Source: Panorpa germanica | Taxonomy: Eukaryota > Arthropoda > Insecta > Mecoptera > Panorpidae | DNA length: 64,000 nt | Assembly: GCA_963678705.1 (NCBI GenBank) | Contig: OY783209.1 | Span: 15,190,001-15,254,000 of the forward strand | Reading direction: 5' to 3' | Shown here: positions 1 to 12,935 of the stretch, one piece after another | Layout of the letters: each line of letters starts with the position of its first letter | How positions within the stretch are numbered: the first letter of the stretch is position 1 | Notes under the pieces: model-generated | What the model was told of the DNA's origin: nothing | Seen by the model: the letters and a program-made list of their open reading frames with translations, nothing else | Database searches by the model: none | Made by a program: the position numbers and the translations under genes

Positions 1-1683
1 GTCCCATAATTGCTGCATGATGAGTTTGGCTTTCACGATTATGGGACACAACAGCCCTAATGGATCAAAAATTTTGGCAATATTCGACAAAATGGTTCTT
101 TTCGTGACCTTCGGTGATACGTTCGGATCACTTATATTATATTCAATGACGTCGTTAGATGCGTCCCATTGTAATCCCAACGTCTATATGGTATTGTCAT
201 CGATGGATAATTTTTGTTTCACATCTTCAGATGGAAGGCCTTCTAACCATTTTGGTTCATTCGATGCCCATTGTCGCATTCTTAATCCCCCAAGAGGAAG
301 CAGTTTACGTAGTTGTTCGCTAATTTCAAGAGCCCTTTCAATCGTATCAGATCCTTCTAAGCAATCGTCGACGTACATTTTTTGAAGAAGGGCTGTCTGA
401 TTTGTGAAGGGCGGCTAATGGGAATTTATGACCTTCGTCTCGGGCTAGTTGATGGAGGCCTCATATGGCCAGGAAGGCAGCTGGAGTCAGTCCGAATATA
501 AGCACTTTGAATTCGTAAATTTTATTACTCCACCATGGTCAATCCAGGGTATACGTAGATATTTTCGATCTTCTGGACGAATAACAAATTGCAGATACAC
601 TTTTTCAATATCGCCAGTGAGGACATATTTATATGTGCGAAAGCGAATGAGAGATGTAAATAAACTATCCTGTAACATGGAACCGGTCATTAACTACTCG
701 TTTAGAGATATTCCAGAGTTACTCTTGGCCGAGCCGTCGTATACAATTCGCCTTTTAGTAGTGATGCTGGTTTCTTTAATTACTGCATGATATGGTAAAA
801 AAACGTCATTGGAGTCAACTGACTCCTTAACTTCGTTCATATATCCACGATCGATGTATTCTTGAATACAGGCTGCATATTGTTTCTCGGTCATCACTCG
901 TGGGTCGCATGCAATATCTTCAGCAGATGCGAGTACGCTTGAAGATACCTCCTCTATTTCTGAGATTCTTTCTGGTTCAAATCAAATGTTTGTAGCCTTA
1001 CACGAGAGTGTGGAATTTTCTTGAGTATTTTCTTTGAGCATAACGTTTCCTCCAATATTCCGAACTAATAATGTGATTTGTAGACTTACATTATGGATTC
1101 GCGAAAATATTCGCTTGTAAATAGCGTTTACTCGATAAAATTTATAAATAATTTCTTCAACGGCGTCGTCATGCTCCACGGCTGCATCGATATTCCGCAA
1201 TTCATCATGAATATTTTTGAGTCCGGCTATAGCTGCTTCAACCTTTTCTACGCACACTTTCGCGAAATCTGCATCGACGTACTCGCTACCATCGTCTAGT
1301 AACTTTGAAAATCGTGTAATTTTCAATTGTATTTGATTGCGTTAAGTACTCTTAATCGTTTCTTGATTTCTTCAGCCATGATGGATGGCTAATGGATTGA
1401 GCTAATTGTTGCTTTTATATGCTACTAGGCTTGAGCCACACGGCTTCACACTCCAAGCTTTCTTGAATGATAAAAAATTCGAAGATTTGTGTTCTTCATG
1501 CACAATGAACGAATGGCATTTATGCACTACACAATCTGTTGCACAATAATACGTTCGATTAGAGTACGATGGCTTGTGTTCTGGATGCACTATGAAACTA
1601 ATGGCATTTATGCACTACACAAGCTGGCACAATCGAACGATTTATTTAATACTTTTCTTACTCACATCCGGCTCGAAGGACCA
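1..1683 (-). mobile_element. BEL/Pao LTR retrotransposon fossil, internal part
   Basis: Reading the minus strand, a Gag-like amino-terminal segment begins near 1380, and a reverse-transcriptase segment covers about 900 down to the window edge (YVDD at the active site, with RRIVYDGSAKS upstream). Between Gag and the LTR lies a leader of about 300 bp that opens at 1683 with GGTCCTTCGAGCCGG, a phrase I associate with BEL/Pao leaders. The copy runs off the left edge, is incomplete, and is broken in several places, so it is a fossil. Family assignment rests on the RT and leader and is fairly secure; age is probably old. Confidence 0.8.
1488..1645. repeat. Two-unit direct repeat, period about 88 bp, in the BEL/Pao leader
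   Basis: The phrase ATGGCATTTATGCACTACAC occurs at 1513 and again at 1601, each time preceded by TTGTGTTCT and followed by ACAA. The two units are clearly related but diverged, and lie wholly within the leader between the LTR and the Gag-like start. Confidence 0.75.
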
Positions 1684-2045
1684 TGTTAAGTTTTATAAAA
1701 AACCTTTGGTTTTCTATAAGGGACGTCGCGTAAGAAGTTAATCGAGCGCGAAATTTATTATGTATTTTAATTATATATATTTTATTCTATAAATCGCTAT
1801 CGCTAATTCTATATAATCGGGTGTAAGGGATTTATTTGTGAATAAAATAACGGATGTAAGCTGTTACCATATATTTAAACTTTTAAAGTACGAACTTATA
1901 ATTACAACTATTATCTTAGAACTATATCTTAACACTAAAACTAACAAAAAATTTAACTTTAAACCAATGTACAATGTACAATGGAAGAGGACAACAATAT
2001 AACAAAAATTCATTCCTCTTTGGCGGAGAAGGTTCTATACGACAA
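1684..2045 (-). repeat. Probable LTR of the BEL/Pao fossil (outer end unresolved)
   Basis: The boundary at 1684 reads TGTTAAG on the plus strand, so the LTR ends in CA on the coding strand immediately before the leader. The outer end is a guess, because no second LTR is in the window to align with it. The sequence is AT-rich and contains no open frame of note. Confidence 0.4.
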
Positions 2046-3751
2046 TGAAATATTTAAATAATTTAATGTGATGTAAACAGAGTTAAATTAAATATTCCAT
2101 GTTCAAATGAATCTATATAAAATGCGTAACAAGGGTTTGCTTCTACCAATGCAATACTGAACAATTATATTAATTACTGTTCATAAAACTTTATATTTTA
2201 TTAATTATGAACAAACTTTAAGTACATGGACATAATTCTGTAGTATAAGAATTACAAAATTATAATTTTCAAAAATTAAACAACAAATTTAAAATATTTT
2301 TAGATTTTAATGAATATTATCAAATCCTAAATGTGTTACCGTCAAGGTTTTTGTGTCGAGTAAATAAGATTATATTTCAAAAAAATAGGGTCAAAAGTTA
2401 CGAGATTATATAAAATTTGATAACCCTGAAAATTGTAAGACATATAGTATAAAAAGGGAATAGCTAATCATTTTAACAGCGAATTAGATATTATTTACTA
2501 CTTAATACACAAGTATAATTAAGTGTCACTGATCGAATAAAATTGAAAGCAATTGTTACGATAAAGGTAGGGTGTAATGCATTATTAGTAAAATTAGGCT
2601 GTAATTTAATTTAAATTAAATTGTACTGTCTCCTAAGCATAAAAAATAGGGTTAAATTAATCTAATATCTCAAAACAGATAATATGTACATTGCCTTACT
2701 TTTAATATTATTTAAGTAAAACCTAAAAATATTTAATATATTATTATAAATAGATAATGATTGTAATTTATAATTTACTTATTTTATAGGTATTAGCATT
2801 AATATAGCCTTTAATCCTTTTTTTTATGAGTATAATGTATTATTAACGTACTATTCTTAAATCTAAGTTTTATTATTTTATATATACTTTATTAAAAACC
2901 CAAACAGTTTTATGGTTCCGTTTTTCAAAAAAAAAGTCATTTTAATAATAGTAAAATAGATAGAAATAGACAAAATGTTACGGGAAGGTGTGTATGGAAG
3001 AGACAGTTTTAAAAACCAGCTGAGAGATATAGATTTATTTCAGTTAAATAAAAATGCCTTAATGTAGTTATTTAATTATTACCAAATATAAAAAATAGAA
3101 AAGAAAATACAAAATTAACTATAAAGCAACTTTTACACTTTTTAAAAGAAATGTGTAAATCGCCTCTTTCGTACAATGCAATATAAAATTTACATATACA
3201 ATACAATAATAAAGCAATTATTCTCCTTGTTAAAATTAGAATAATCACAAACAACATTACTTCTTCGCTTCAAATTTTTTGATTTAGTCCGCTAACGCCA
3301 ATATGCTATTAGAACTGTCAATCGTCGGTGAAGGGCCGCTATTCACTGTTGTTATTTAATGACTAAAACTTATTATTGGTAAATTTTTTTAGAAATAGGA
3401 GAAAATGATTTCGCCTCTATATTATCTGTGTTTGGTTGTTACCAAAATTATTCGTTGTTATCTTATTAAATTTAAAGATTACAAATAAAGCACATATACA
3501 AAAGGAACCTTGAACTAAATACAATATTCACATTACTTCCAAGGAGCAAAAGTTCATATCTATTTTTAATTAGTTTGTATATATTTTAAGAGTGCATAAA
3601 GAATTATCTGATCGTCATCATTAAATTTTAACTCTATGTATTTATTTTCATTACCACTTGTTTTGTTTATAATTTATTAACTACGTTTTCTGTTTGGATA
3701 AAACTAAAAAATCCGAGAGGTGATTGTTTAAGAAAATCACGCCCTTGTATT
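2046..3751. other. AT-rich stretch, nothing recognised
   Basis: I see no long open frame, RNA gene, clear inverted ends or tandem array here. Short open frames have the low-complexity composition expected by chance in AT-rich DNA. Confidence 0.6.
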
Positions 3752-3949
3752 CAGGCCGGATTTGTGGGACGGTTAGGGGGGCTACTGCCCCGGGGCTTCC
3801 ACAAGAGGATATCCCCCACAATAAAGATAAATGAAATAAATTTTTGAATAGACTTGACGTAAAAAAATTGTTCCTTTTATTCGGAAAATAATTAGGGGCC
3901 TCCGATCCTTCGTTGCCCCCGGGCCTTAACACATCTAAATCTGGCACTG
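3752..3949. mobile_element. hAT-type MITE, 198 bp
   Basis: The left end reads CAGGCCGGATTT and the right end, in reverse complement, CAGTGCCAGATTT, giving imperfect inverted ends with the CAG start typical of hAT elements. The 8-bp flanks CTTGTATT (3744-3751) and CTTTTATT (3950-3957) agree at 7 of 8 positions, as expected for a hAT target duplication that has since acquired one change. The interior is G/C-rich near both ends (runs of G and C), unlike the surroundings. The 88-codon minus-strand open frame across it is incidental. Confidence 0.75.
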
Positions 3950-6369
3950 CTTTTATTTCACGCTCCTTACTTCTCTCATTACTTCTTATCTCTGATATCT
4001 CCTTGCATTATTATAGCTGTTTGTGTCTGTCGTGACAATTTTCTTATATTATTAAATCTACTACAATAAATATTCGGCCAGTACTCGGCAACAATACGAC
4101 TCAGAATTAAAAATAAACCGACTTTAAATACTTTAAAATGAAAATGAGAAGTAAGAAACTTCTTAACAAAATTAATATCTTATTTATCTTATATAAACTT
4201 CTTCTTTAAACATTTAACATCTTCTTTATACATAATCTAAATATACTATTTAGTTATACTAAAACAAATCTCCTTTACTTTTAACTGTACTAGTAATTTT
4301 TTTTCTTTCTAAACAGATTACGTACAATTTTATTATAAAAGTATTGCAATATACATAAAAATGTAGTGTAGAAAATACAATTGCTGAGAGCATTAGTGAT
4401 TTAGGCTGCTTTTATTGGGTTAATAGTTCACTTTCACTTTAATACGACCAAAAAATATAAATTACTGTATCCGGTTTGAAAATTTTTCAGAGGTGGTAAC
4501 TCTAATCGCGGCCATTCCGTGCTATGATACAAAGAGGCGGTTGCAACAAGTGGCATTGTAATGAAGTTTCTTAAACAGAAAAATTTAAATATTAAAATTG
4601 AGTCATACAATAATTAAATATCTGTATGCTCCGCTTTTCTGTATTGGTCAATCTGTCAATCTTTAAAAATTCAATAAACTCAACAAAACATAGAAATCTG
4701 TTATTAATTTTTACTGAATTTACATTGGCAGACACTTTAGACTACACATCCTTAATTAACGAATTTGCTAAATTTAATCTTAAAGGCGTAGAACAGCAGT
4801 AGATTGTTATAGTTGATATCACTAATTTAAAGTAGTTTGAATATTCAAAATGAAAATAGTGCATACTATGTTGTATACATAATATTTAAATATTAGCTGT
4901 TAGTAGCGTTAAATATTATGTTGTTTTTCTTTAAATATCAATAAAATGTTTCATTAATAAAAAAAAAACTTTTAATGGGCGGTGCTTTAAATACCTGCAG
5001 CATGGCACTGCATATAAGGGACTATTTACTAAATAAACTCATTAATACATTACCATACGACACTTTAAATCTGCCGAGAAAGATAACAGGTAGTCAGTGA
5101 TAGAACTTATATCTCAAATAAACCGCCGGTAAGTGCAAAATACACAAATATTACTGTAAAAATAATAAAATACATAACATAAACAAAAAAATCAAGTTTT
5201 TCTTTATGATGTGTCTTATCATCAAATTAGAAAAATTACAATAATCGGTGAATATGACCCACTAGAAACACATTAAATACAAGAGAAAAAACAAGTTTTA
5301 TGTAAAATTTTGCTTCATTTACAGATAAATGTTATATAAAAGTTACATAGTTAAAATAAATGAATCCTACTAACTTAGTAAAGTTGTTTATATTTTATAT
5401 ATTAGCACATTAAAAATAATTTAAATGAAGAAGAGCATTTATGTCTTCAAATCCTAACCCACAACCTTGGTTGTTATCAAAATCAAATTGATTATGTGCT
5501 CACAATACTAGGCACTCTATATCATTCACAATATTGGTGTTATTACTAATCAGATTACGTCACCTGAAATATTGCCAATAAAAGAGAGAGTGTCGAAAGT
5601 GGGCCGTCGTTAAATAAAATGGTAATAAAAAAACCAATTTAAATAAAATCAATCCAAGATAAAATCAACGTTTTTGAGTCGGATTCTGCACTTTCTGATA
5701 TAAATGTGCAATTTAATATATTAAAAGAGTGTAACGAGGAGATAATTTTTAGATGTAGAGCTGCTTTCTATCTGTGCATCTTAATTTGTAAATGTATTTT
5801 TCTTTGTGGCAGCTGTTCTAACAGATGTTCCATATTCAATAAACTCAAGGCCGCTTAATCAATTAGCTATTCTTTATCCTCTCTTTAAATTTATGCATCA
5901 AATATTAACATACTTTTCTAGAACCATTTTTTTTTTAACTAACTGGGTCAATTTATAATCTAGCAACACTGGTTATTGTTTTACGAGTAGTGGATCCAGT
6001 GACCCACTTCTTTCTACTTTAAATTATCAAAGCAAATACAAACAAATTAGGACTAGTTAAAACTATTACTAGTTTATATTGTTACAGTGTTTAAAATTCA
6101 TACACAGGAGCAGGTCTAACACATTACCTTAATTTTAGTGACCCACTAATAAAGTTTCAAATAAATGATGAAACAATGTTAATGCACTATTATTATAATG
6201 TTCGCATAATTATCATAAATAAAGGCGAGTTAATGTTTTTCAAATTTTGATATTTTATACAGGAAGGGTTTCTAAGACTTTCTTCTTCTTTTTATCTGTT
6301 AACACTTTATTTAAATGCCTTTTCAATGGATCCATTTCTTACATTTACAAATGCAACGCAATTATAATA
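3950..6369. other. AT-rich stretch; scrap of Helitron-family sequence near 6225-6300
   Basis: No gene is recognised. At about 6230-6300 a short segment (TTTTTCAAATTTTGATATTTT and onward) matches the part of the Helitron-like family seen again near 13470, so an older fragment lies immediately left of the complete copy. The phrase AGTGACCCACT occurs twice near 5997 and 6139 without further structure. Confidence 0.5.
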
Positions 6370-8566
6370 TCCTATATTATAATGTTTCAGGTATATTTGA
6401 CTTGTTTATCTACCTATTATACTGTTCGTAATTTTTACTATTTATATGAAAAAAGGGCGCCTACAAAGTTTTTTAAATTTAGATATTTTGTAGAGGAGAA
6501 ATTTCTCTGGAAGAAGTAAATGTGGAAAAACTAATAATTTTCAAAAAATACTTTTGCAAATATCTCAGAAACTGGAAAAGATAGAAAACTGAAATTTGGC
6601 GTGTATATTAAGATCATAATTGTGCACATTTACCAATAATTTTAAATTCAATATTTAAGTTCAGTAGCGGCGTGAATTTCGGAGGGTAATGTTAGAATAG
6701 AGTAACTTTGTATATAGGCTCCACTGTAAACGGTAATTACTGAAAAAAAATAAAAACCACGAATTTCCAGTGGCGGAAATTGGGACGATAAAAGCCAGAA
6801 ATATTAAATTAAATAAATTTAAAATAAATAAATTGGGGTATGCATTGAGACACTAATTGTGCATATTTGCTAATAAATGGAACACTAAAATTTTTATTCA
6901 GTAGCAGCGCGAAACCGCTTCGAAAACTACAAATTTCCATTAGCGACGGGAGCCGGGGTGCCAAAGTCCAGAAGTGTCAAATAAATATAGATGAACGGCT
7001 ATAATTTAGAAAATATGTTCTTAGATACAAACAAAATAGATCACAGTGCTGAGATTTGAAAAATTAGTTCCGTAGTGAATGTATGTGGGTGGCACTAATG
7101 ATAAAATATAAATACAAAGCTGAAATTTGGAATGTAGATATAGAGATTGGCATATTAATAACGAAAATATAAAAAGAACTACATTTTCATAAGTGTAACA
7201 TTTAGGCAGGGGTGATAAACCGAATATAAGAACGATATAGAGGTACAACGATAATATTTTGCATGTAGAATATTAAGTTGAAGCAAAATAGTTCTCCATA
7301 AGTTTGATATTTAAATTACATTCAGTAGTATAATTGGATTGATATTTGGTGCAATTGTTGTACTGTGAAATCGAACAGGAGTAAGGGGGTAGGGGGAAAA
7401 TAGTCAATAGCCCCAAATATCAAATTAAAACTAGGTATTTGCATATTTGCGAAACTAAATTTAACGTTAATAGCAAATTTGAGGAAGTTCGGGCGGGGAA
7501 GGTTTTGCAAAAGAGCTCAATTTTGAAATTTATTATGTCTCTCTAAACGATCGTGTATAAAAGGTAGAGAGAATATTTACGAGCAAAATAGATTGATCTT
7601 ACTAAAATTTGGCAATTTAACTTCATGAGCGGGGATAAATGGGGAGACTAATATTATATCGTAAATATAAATATGAAAATTAGAACGTAAGTTTACAGTG
7701 TAGTTATAGTTATGTCTCTGGGAGGTAACCGTGCTGCAGAATATGTGCTTTGATGCTGAAGTGTAGGCGGCAGTGCAGGAGGATTAAATCGAAAGTGCAA
7801 GAATGGAATCGATAAGGGCTGGAGATGAGATAATTATAAGCTAGGTGCTAGGCTTTCTTAAAAACATAAATGAATTGATGTAATTAGTAGGTTTACATTG
7901 AAATGAGTGAAAATAAATTTTAACCTGCATTTATCTTGTCGCATAATTATTAAGAAATAATGTACTTCTAAGGATGAAATTTCGTATATAGGTTGTCAGT
8001 AAAGTATTAATTTTGAAAATTATTTGTTAAGAGATTAGTACACAGGGCGTGGAAGCGCAGGATTGTTTAATGATAGCGCTAAAGCGGGGGCGCTGGGAAA
8101 GTGCTCTAATGAGCACGTTCTATTTAGCAAATAACTTTTATTTAATCACAGATATTATATTTCACTAATTTTGTATGGTATAACTGTTTATTCGTAAAAG
8201 ATAGAAATGTGAAATTTTGCTTGTGCATTTCGCTATTAAATGCAAACATTTTCAAAATTTCTACATTTATAATTACGGCGCCGAGAAAATTAGGGGGCCC
8301 GCTAGAAAGTTATAACTTTGTAAGTGGGCCAACTTTGGTACCTAATTTTGAAAAAAAGTTAGTTAAATAACGAATAAATTTAAAATAATTCATATTTTGT
8401 TGAAAAAATATATTTTTTTAGTCAGTTATTATGAAAAATTATTTGTTGTTATATGTAAAATTAGAACGAGATAAATATATCAATTTAAAAATGGAATTAA
8501 AATTTAAAATTAAATTTAAATTATACATAAAAGACAGTCGTCACTTGCGACGGGGATAAACCCTAG
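6370..8566 (+). mobile_element. Helitron-like element, copy A, both ends present (2,197 bp)
   Basis: The copy begins TCCTATATTATAATG directly after an A and ends with a short hairpin (GTCG...CGAC), about 11 bases and then CTAG, followed by T. This is the A-to-T insertion with 5' TC, 3' hairpin and CTRR end that defines Helitrons. No target duplication is seen. Two further copies in this window (43835-44647 and 58488-60530, both minus) share the start, and the 43.8-kb copy also shares the end. I see no Rep/helicase coding, so it is a non-autonomous derivative. Its interior holds several diverged blocks with phrases such as CAGTAGCGGCG recurring every few hundred bases. Confidence 0.75.
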
Positions 8567-8759
8567 TTTAATAATACATTGTTATAATATAGAAAAAGTT
8601 AATTATAGATGAAGCCAACAACATATAATTAAGATAGAGATAATAGGTATAGAATAGGCCAGTCAACGTTTTTCTGTTGATACTGTGAAAAGACTCTTCA
8701 TATTCGCTTCTCGAAGTGACTAATGGATGATATTTTTTAAAATCTAATTAATTTCTTGA
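8567..8759. other. Short AT-rich spacer
   Basis: Nothing recognised between the Helitron-like end and the 3' side of the LINE remnant. Confidence 0.5.
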
Positions 8760-11480
8760 ATTCTGGTGTTATGTTGAAGGTAGTAAACATTTTATGTCGT
8801 TCTGATCTTAAAAAGATGTCAAATTTATCTTCCCCATGAAGCGCTCTATATATGGTTGCAGATATTAGCCATATTTTAGCAAAGTGCATGGCGTCACATC
8901 TGCTTGTGGGTACCATTTCAAGAATGTTTACAGGGGTGGTGATGCTTCTCGGTAATTGAAACCTCAGGCGAAAGTTATTAATTGTCTTTTCCCAAATTAA
9001 CCTTGACTTCGCACACGAATAAATACGATGATCGAGCGTATCTACATTTGAACATTTCTCACATAAGTTATTATCCGCTATATTATGTCTTGATCTTTTA
9101 TCTCATGTGGCATATTTTAATATTTTAATTTAGTACAAATCAAACCTAAGCCTAAGTTAAAGGACATCCTTGGCGAACTGATTTTTGCATTAAAATCTCA
9201 TTGGCCAATGACAGTTTATAATTAATTTCGATGCGGAATAATTGGTAAATATTTTTGAAGGATGACAATAACTGATCAGAAAATTTGATTGATTTCATTA
9301 CAGCACATAGGTAAGGGTGAGATATTTCCACTGAACATGTTTGTCCAAAGTCTATTATATCTCCTAATAGTGGTCTGATCGTATTTTATACGACTTTCAT
9401 AAATATCTTAAAATCAGTATTTAATATTATTATAGGGCGGAAGCCATCCACTTTTATAGGCTTGGAGGATTTTAGAATAAAAGTTATAACACCAGTGGTT
9501 AGGGATCTTATGCTTTCTTTATCCATTTTACCGACATACAGCTTATTAAAGATAGTCTCTAAAACGTCCCGTATTTCATCCCAAAACATTTGGTAAAACT
9601 CAAGGGTAAACCATCTGGTCCAGTAGATTTTCCTTATTGTATTGAATTTTTGAAGAATTCATGTCTAATTTCCATAGAGTTGAGAATTTAATTATCATTA
9701 TCATTTTTATTTTTTAATATATGTCTGGCTTTCTCCTCTTTGTATTCTTTACCTACTTGGTTTATGGATTTTCTTGCTTCCTCCATAACGAAACGAAACG
9801 ATGATTTGAGGCGGTAGTTTAGTCTCTATTCATGTATTTGTCTTATTTTGTTTTTAGATTATCTTGATTGTATGTCAAAATCGTTGTACATCCTGTACAA
9901 TTTCTTTAAGACCGTTTTATAGAAGTTTAAAGTTTCCGTTCCTTAGCCTTCAGTATCGTAAAATGCTTGTAGCGCTGTAGGATCTTAGGTTTGAATACAT
10001 TAATCTACCATTTGGTGCGGTCTTGAAAAGAGGCCCGTTTTTTAAAGCTTGTTATAAACCTATTATAAGACTAATAGGTTTTTTGGGTTCATTTATGGTT
10101 AATTTCGTATTCAATTTTCAATAACCGCGGCCAAATATAAGTAATCTGGCATCAGTTTTCATTTGCCATATCAATGCTAGGTGGTCAGATATGGCATTTG
10201 ATACAACTAAGCATTTCTGAATAGATGGTTTGAGATCTTCAGAAGCATAAACTCTATCCAGTTACAGAAGACAATAGTTTTATTGGCAAGCTTTATGCGC
10301 TGTTGTCTAAATTTGGATCCAGAAAAATTATATATTTTTACTAATATATGACCTTCAATAGTTATCGATAGTTATACGTCCATCTTATTCACATTTGGTA
10401 TTAACCTTAACAAAAAAGCAGTTCCTTTATTATTTATGCCAATGTTTGAAATATAGGAATATGATTTGAAGAAAATTAAATTTTCTATATTATCTTCTTG
10501 TAATAAAATTATATCCAAATCGTGATCTATAATAAATTGTTTCAGCATAATCTTAGATGTTACAGGGGATATTCCATTGATGTAAAATGTTGTAAATGTA
10601 CTTTGTACCATGTTAATAACATATGGAAGAAATAAGGTTATTAACTAAATTATGTAATCTTTTCCATCTACTGCTTTTCATATCATTTTCATTTGTTTCT
10701 TTGGTCGTTGCTGTTTTTTTAATTTCCTTTTAAAATACTATTTCCATTTTGGATGTGGTGGGCTTATCTGAGCAAACTTCTTCAATCTCAGAATTTGCTA
10801 GGGTACCCTCTTTTGACGATGATTTTCTGCAATAGCTGCATAGCTGTGCGTGATACCACTAAAATTAATTCGATTGCTTATTTTCGCTGGGAAATTTTTT
10901 CCTAAATGATCTATCTTATCTTTAATTCTACAAGTTTACAGGTTACCAACCTTAGCTAACCCAAATCTTTCCGTCAATCATTGGTGTATACGAAGGAATT
11001 TGTTTTTTCAACATCATTTTTAATGACCTTGTTCCATTATAGATAGGGAAGGGAATACCCTTACCCCATGTTTCTTTCTTTATGCCAATTACCGTACAAT
11101 AGCCTTGCAACGCATTTTGATTCGTATATCTTGAATTTCAAATTCAATATTGTGCATTCGGACTATGGTAAATTTATCTAACGGTAATTCTATACAAACA
11201 TTATACATATTGTCATCCTACCTTTATTTTTTTTTATAATTAATTCACCAATTTGTTATTTCAATAATATCATCAATCAATAAATGGTCACCAATTTTAA
11301 CCAGCATCTTGTTTCCATTAATCTGAATTGCCATAACATCCTCAACCGATAATTTTAAATCATTTTTCAAAAACATATTTAATTCAATAAATTCAGTAAA
11401 TGTCATTTTATATGTCACTTGGACGAAGTCTACACTCAAAGTATTTTTTCTACTATTATGTTTCATTTTTTTTTTCAAAT
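8760..11480 (-). mobile_element. L1/Tx1-like LINE, degraded, minus strand
   Basis: Read 5' to 3' on the minus strand the remains lie in the order of a two-ORF LINE. A basic ORF1-like segment lies at 11478-10930, containing LSVEDVMAIQING and a later IPSYTPMIDGK phrase. An AP-endonuclease start lies at 10611-10372 (INGISP...DLDIILLQE...NNKGTAFLLR). A reverse-transcriptase piece lies at 9589-9386 (FRPIIILNTDFKIF). A C-terminal zinc-binding segment lies near 9090-8770 (CEKCSNVDTLDHRIYSC). Stops and frameshifts separate all the blocks, so nothing is expressible. The N-terminal endonuclease resembles proteins usually annotated as Transposon TX1 149 kDa in arthropods; clade assignment is from memory and moderate. 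Confidence 0.65.
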
Positions 11481-11850
11481 TTTTTTCTAAATTTTTAACA
11501 CCTTTTTAATAATTTATTTAAACAATATAATAAATAAAGAAATTATATTTCTAATATAAAGCTCGTCTGTCGGACAACAGTGACTGTTCGGCCGAACGGT
11601 CAACACAGTTAATATTTGGACTCGACAGAACTTACGTTTTTAGTTAGTTAAGTGCATATTGTGAGGTTTTAATAAAATAGGAAAGAATTGATAATTTATG
11701 GTAAATAATAAACTTTAAATATCGTTTCTTTAAATTTCAGGTATGATAGTGATTTAAGTAAAACAATGTAATTAATAAATTGTGTCCTATTTCTTAATAA
11801 AGTGCATTATTAGAACCTCAAATGTTCAATTATTTTTTAATAATTCCTTA

Positions 11851-12531
11851 TACGAAGCGTGTTTTTTAAGTAAGTACCGTTTTGGAATTAAAAAAAGACG
11901 TGCAAAGATATCGCAATAATTTTATTTTTACATGAAAGCCTGTACCTTAATCTACTTTTCTACATAATTTCCGTGAATATTGAGGCACTTGTCATAACGT
12001 GGCACCAGTTTTTAAATACCCTCCTCATAAAATTCTGCCGCCTGACTTGTCACAATGCGATACAAAACACTACGAGAATATTGAGGAAACCAGTCGCACA
12101 TTGATGAAATTGTAAAGCGTCTGTTTTCTCTCACCTTTTCTTCCACTTTCTGCACAAAATCTTCATTAAAGACCGAAGGACGCCCACTCCGTTCTTCATC
12201 ATGCACATTTGTGCGGCCATCTTTAAATGCTCTCACCCATTTCCTTACCATTCCATCACTCATAATGTTTTGTTCGTAAACTTCACAGATCTCACGATGA
12301 ATATCGATCGGTTTTACGCCTTTAGCACTAAAAAATCGTATAACAGCCCGTACTTCACAATCGGCGGGACGCACGATTGTCGGAGGCATCTTAAACACTC
12401 AGTAAAAAACGTATACAATGAAGAATCAGACTGTAATGGCGTCAGTGCGTAGACAAGAGATGAAGGTAACCAGTGCGCATGCGCGGAACGCCGACCGCAA
12501 AACGGTACTTACCTAAAAAACATGCCTCGTA
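11851..12531 (-). mobile_element. Internally deleted mariner transposon, 681 bp
   Basis: The ends are imperfect inverted repeats of about 33 bp (left ACGAAGCGTGTTTTTTAAG, right in reverse complement ACGAGGCATGTTTTTTAGG, both continuing into TAAGTACCGTTTTG). TA flanks both sides (11849-11850 and 12532-12533). The uninterrupted paralogue at about 33080 reads CCTTATATGTTAGGAG, confirming insertion at TA. A full mariner is about 1.3 kb; here the transposase amino end is joined directly to its last residues and the whole catalytic region is gone. Confidence 0.92.
11978..12398 (-). pseudogene. Mariner transposase, amino terminus joined to carboxy terminus
   Basis: The frame starts MFKMPPTIVRPADCEVRAVI at 12398 and keeps the paired helix-turn-helix DNA-binding region (KPIDIHREICEVYEQ; then VRKWVRAFKDGRTNVHDEE; then RSGRPSV as the linker). 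After about residue 113 it jumps to the family's extreme C-terminal end: SQAAEFYEEGI, a stop codon at 12012-12014, then KLVPRYDKCLNIHGNYVEK in the same frame. All DDD catalytic-domain sequence is missing, so it cannot transpose on its own, though it still has ends that a related transposase could recognise. The extra stop within the C-terminal tail shows some decay after the deletion. Confidence 0.92.
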
Positions 12532-12935
12532 TATTAGGAGATATTAACAATTAAAAAAGTCATTTTGTCTTTTTAATTATAAAAGGAATTCAAAATTGTA
12601 CAACATTCCAAATGCATTTGATCTCGCAACCGCTAGTTGCTATCTCTTTTATACAACAGAGCGTAAAAGAGATATATTCTTGACAAAACTCCAACAAGTT
12701 TACAGGTTACCAACCTTACAGCTCATAAATCTTTGCTATATGTAGCATATTTATATATGAAACTATCAAATATTATTTACAGCTATTTCAAGGAACTTTA
12801 AAATTTCGATAATATATCTACCGTAACAGGGTTAAATGAAATAAATACTTATTATTCTTTGACTTGCCTTGGTTATTTCAACTACAACAGCTATAAAACA
12901 TTATCACAGCACTGATCTAATCAACCAATGGCCAA

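Larger units (their letters stand above)
11800..12935. repeat. Dispersed repeat family R, copy 1, split by a mariner
   Basis: Sequence on both sides of the mariner (about 11800-11850 and 12532-12935) aligns with an uninterrupted copy at 33047-33430. Shared phrases include AATTATTTTTTAATAA, TTAGGAGATATTAACAATT and GTTACCAACCTTACAGCTC. Total family length seen here is about 400-450 bp. A shared 23-base phrase also appears at 10929 inside the LINE ORF1 remnant, so part of the family may be LINE-derived. Confidence 0.75.

Noticed and set aside
3681-3947. An 88-codon minus-strand open frame with G/P-rich sequence
   Set aside because: It coincides with the hAT MITE and its G/C-rich ends.
4979-5115. 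GGCGGT / ACCGCC pair as terminal repeats of an element
   Set aside because: Only six bases pair and the adjoining sequence does not extend the match.
6247-6519. A 90-codon open frame as a gene
   Set aside because: It runs across the 5' end of Helitron-like copy A and into its AT-rich interior.
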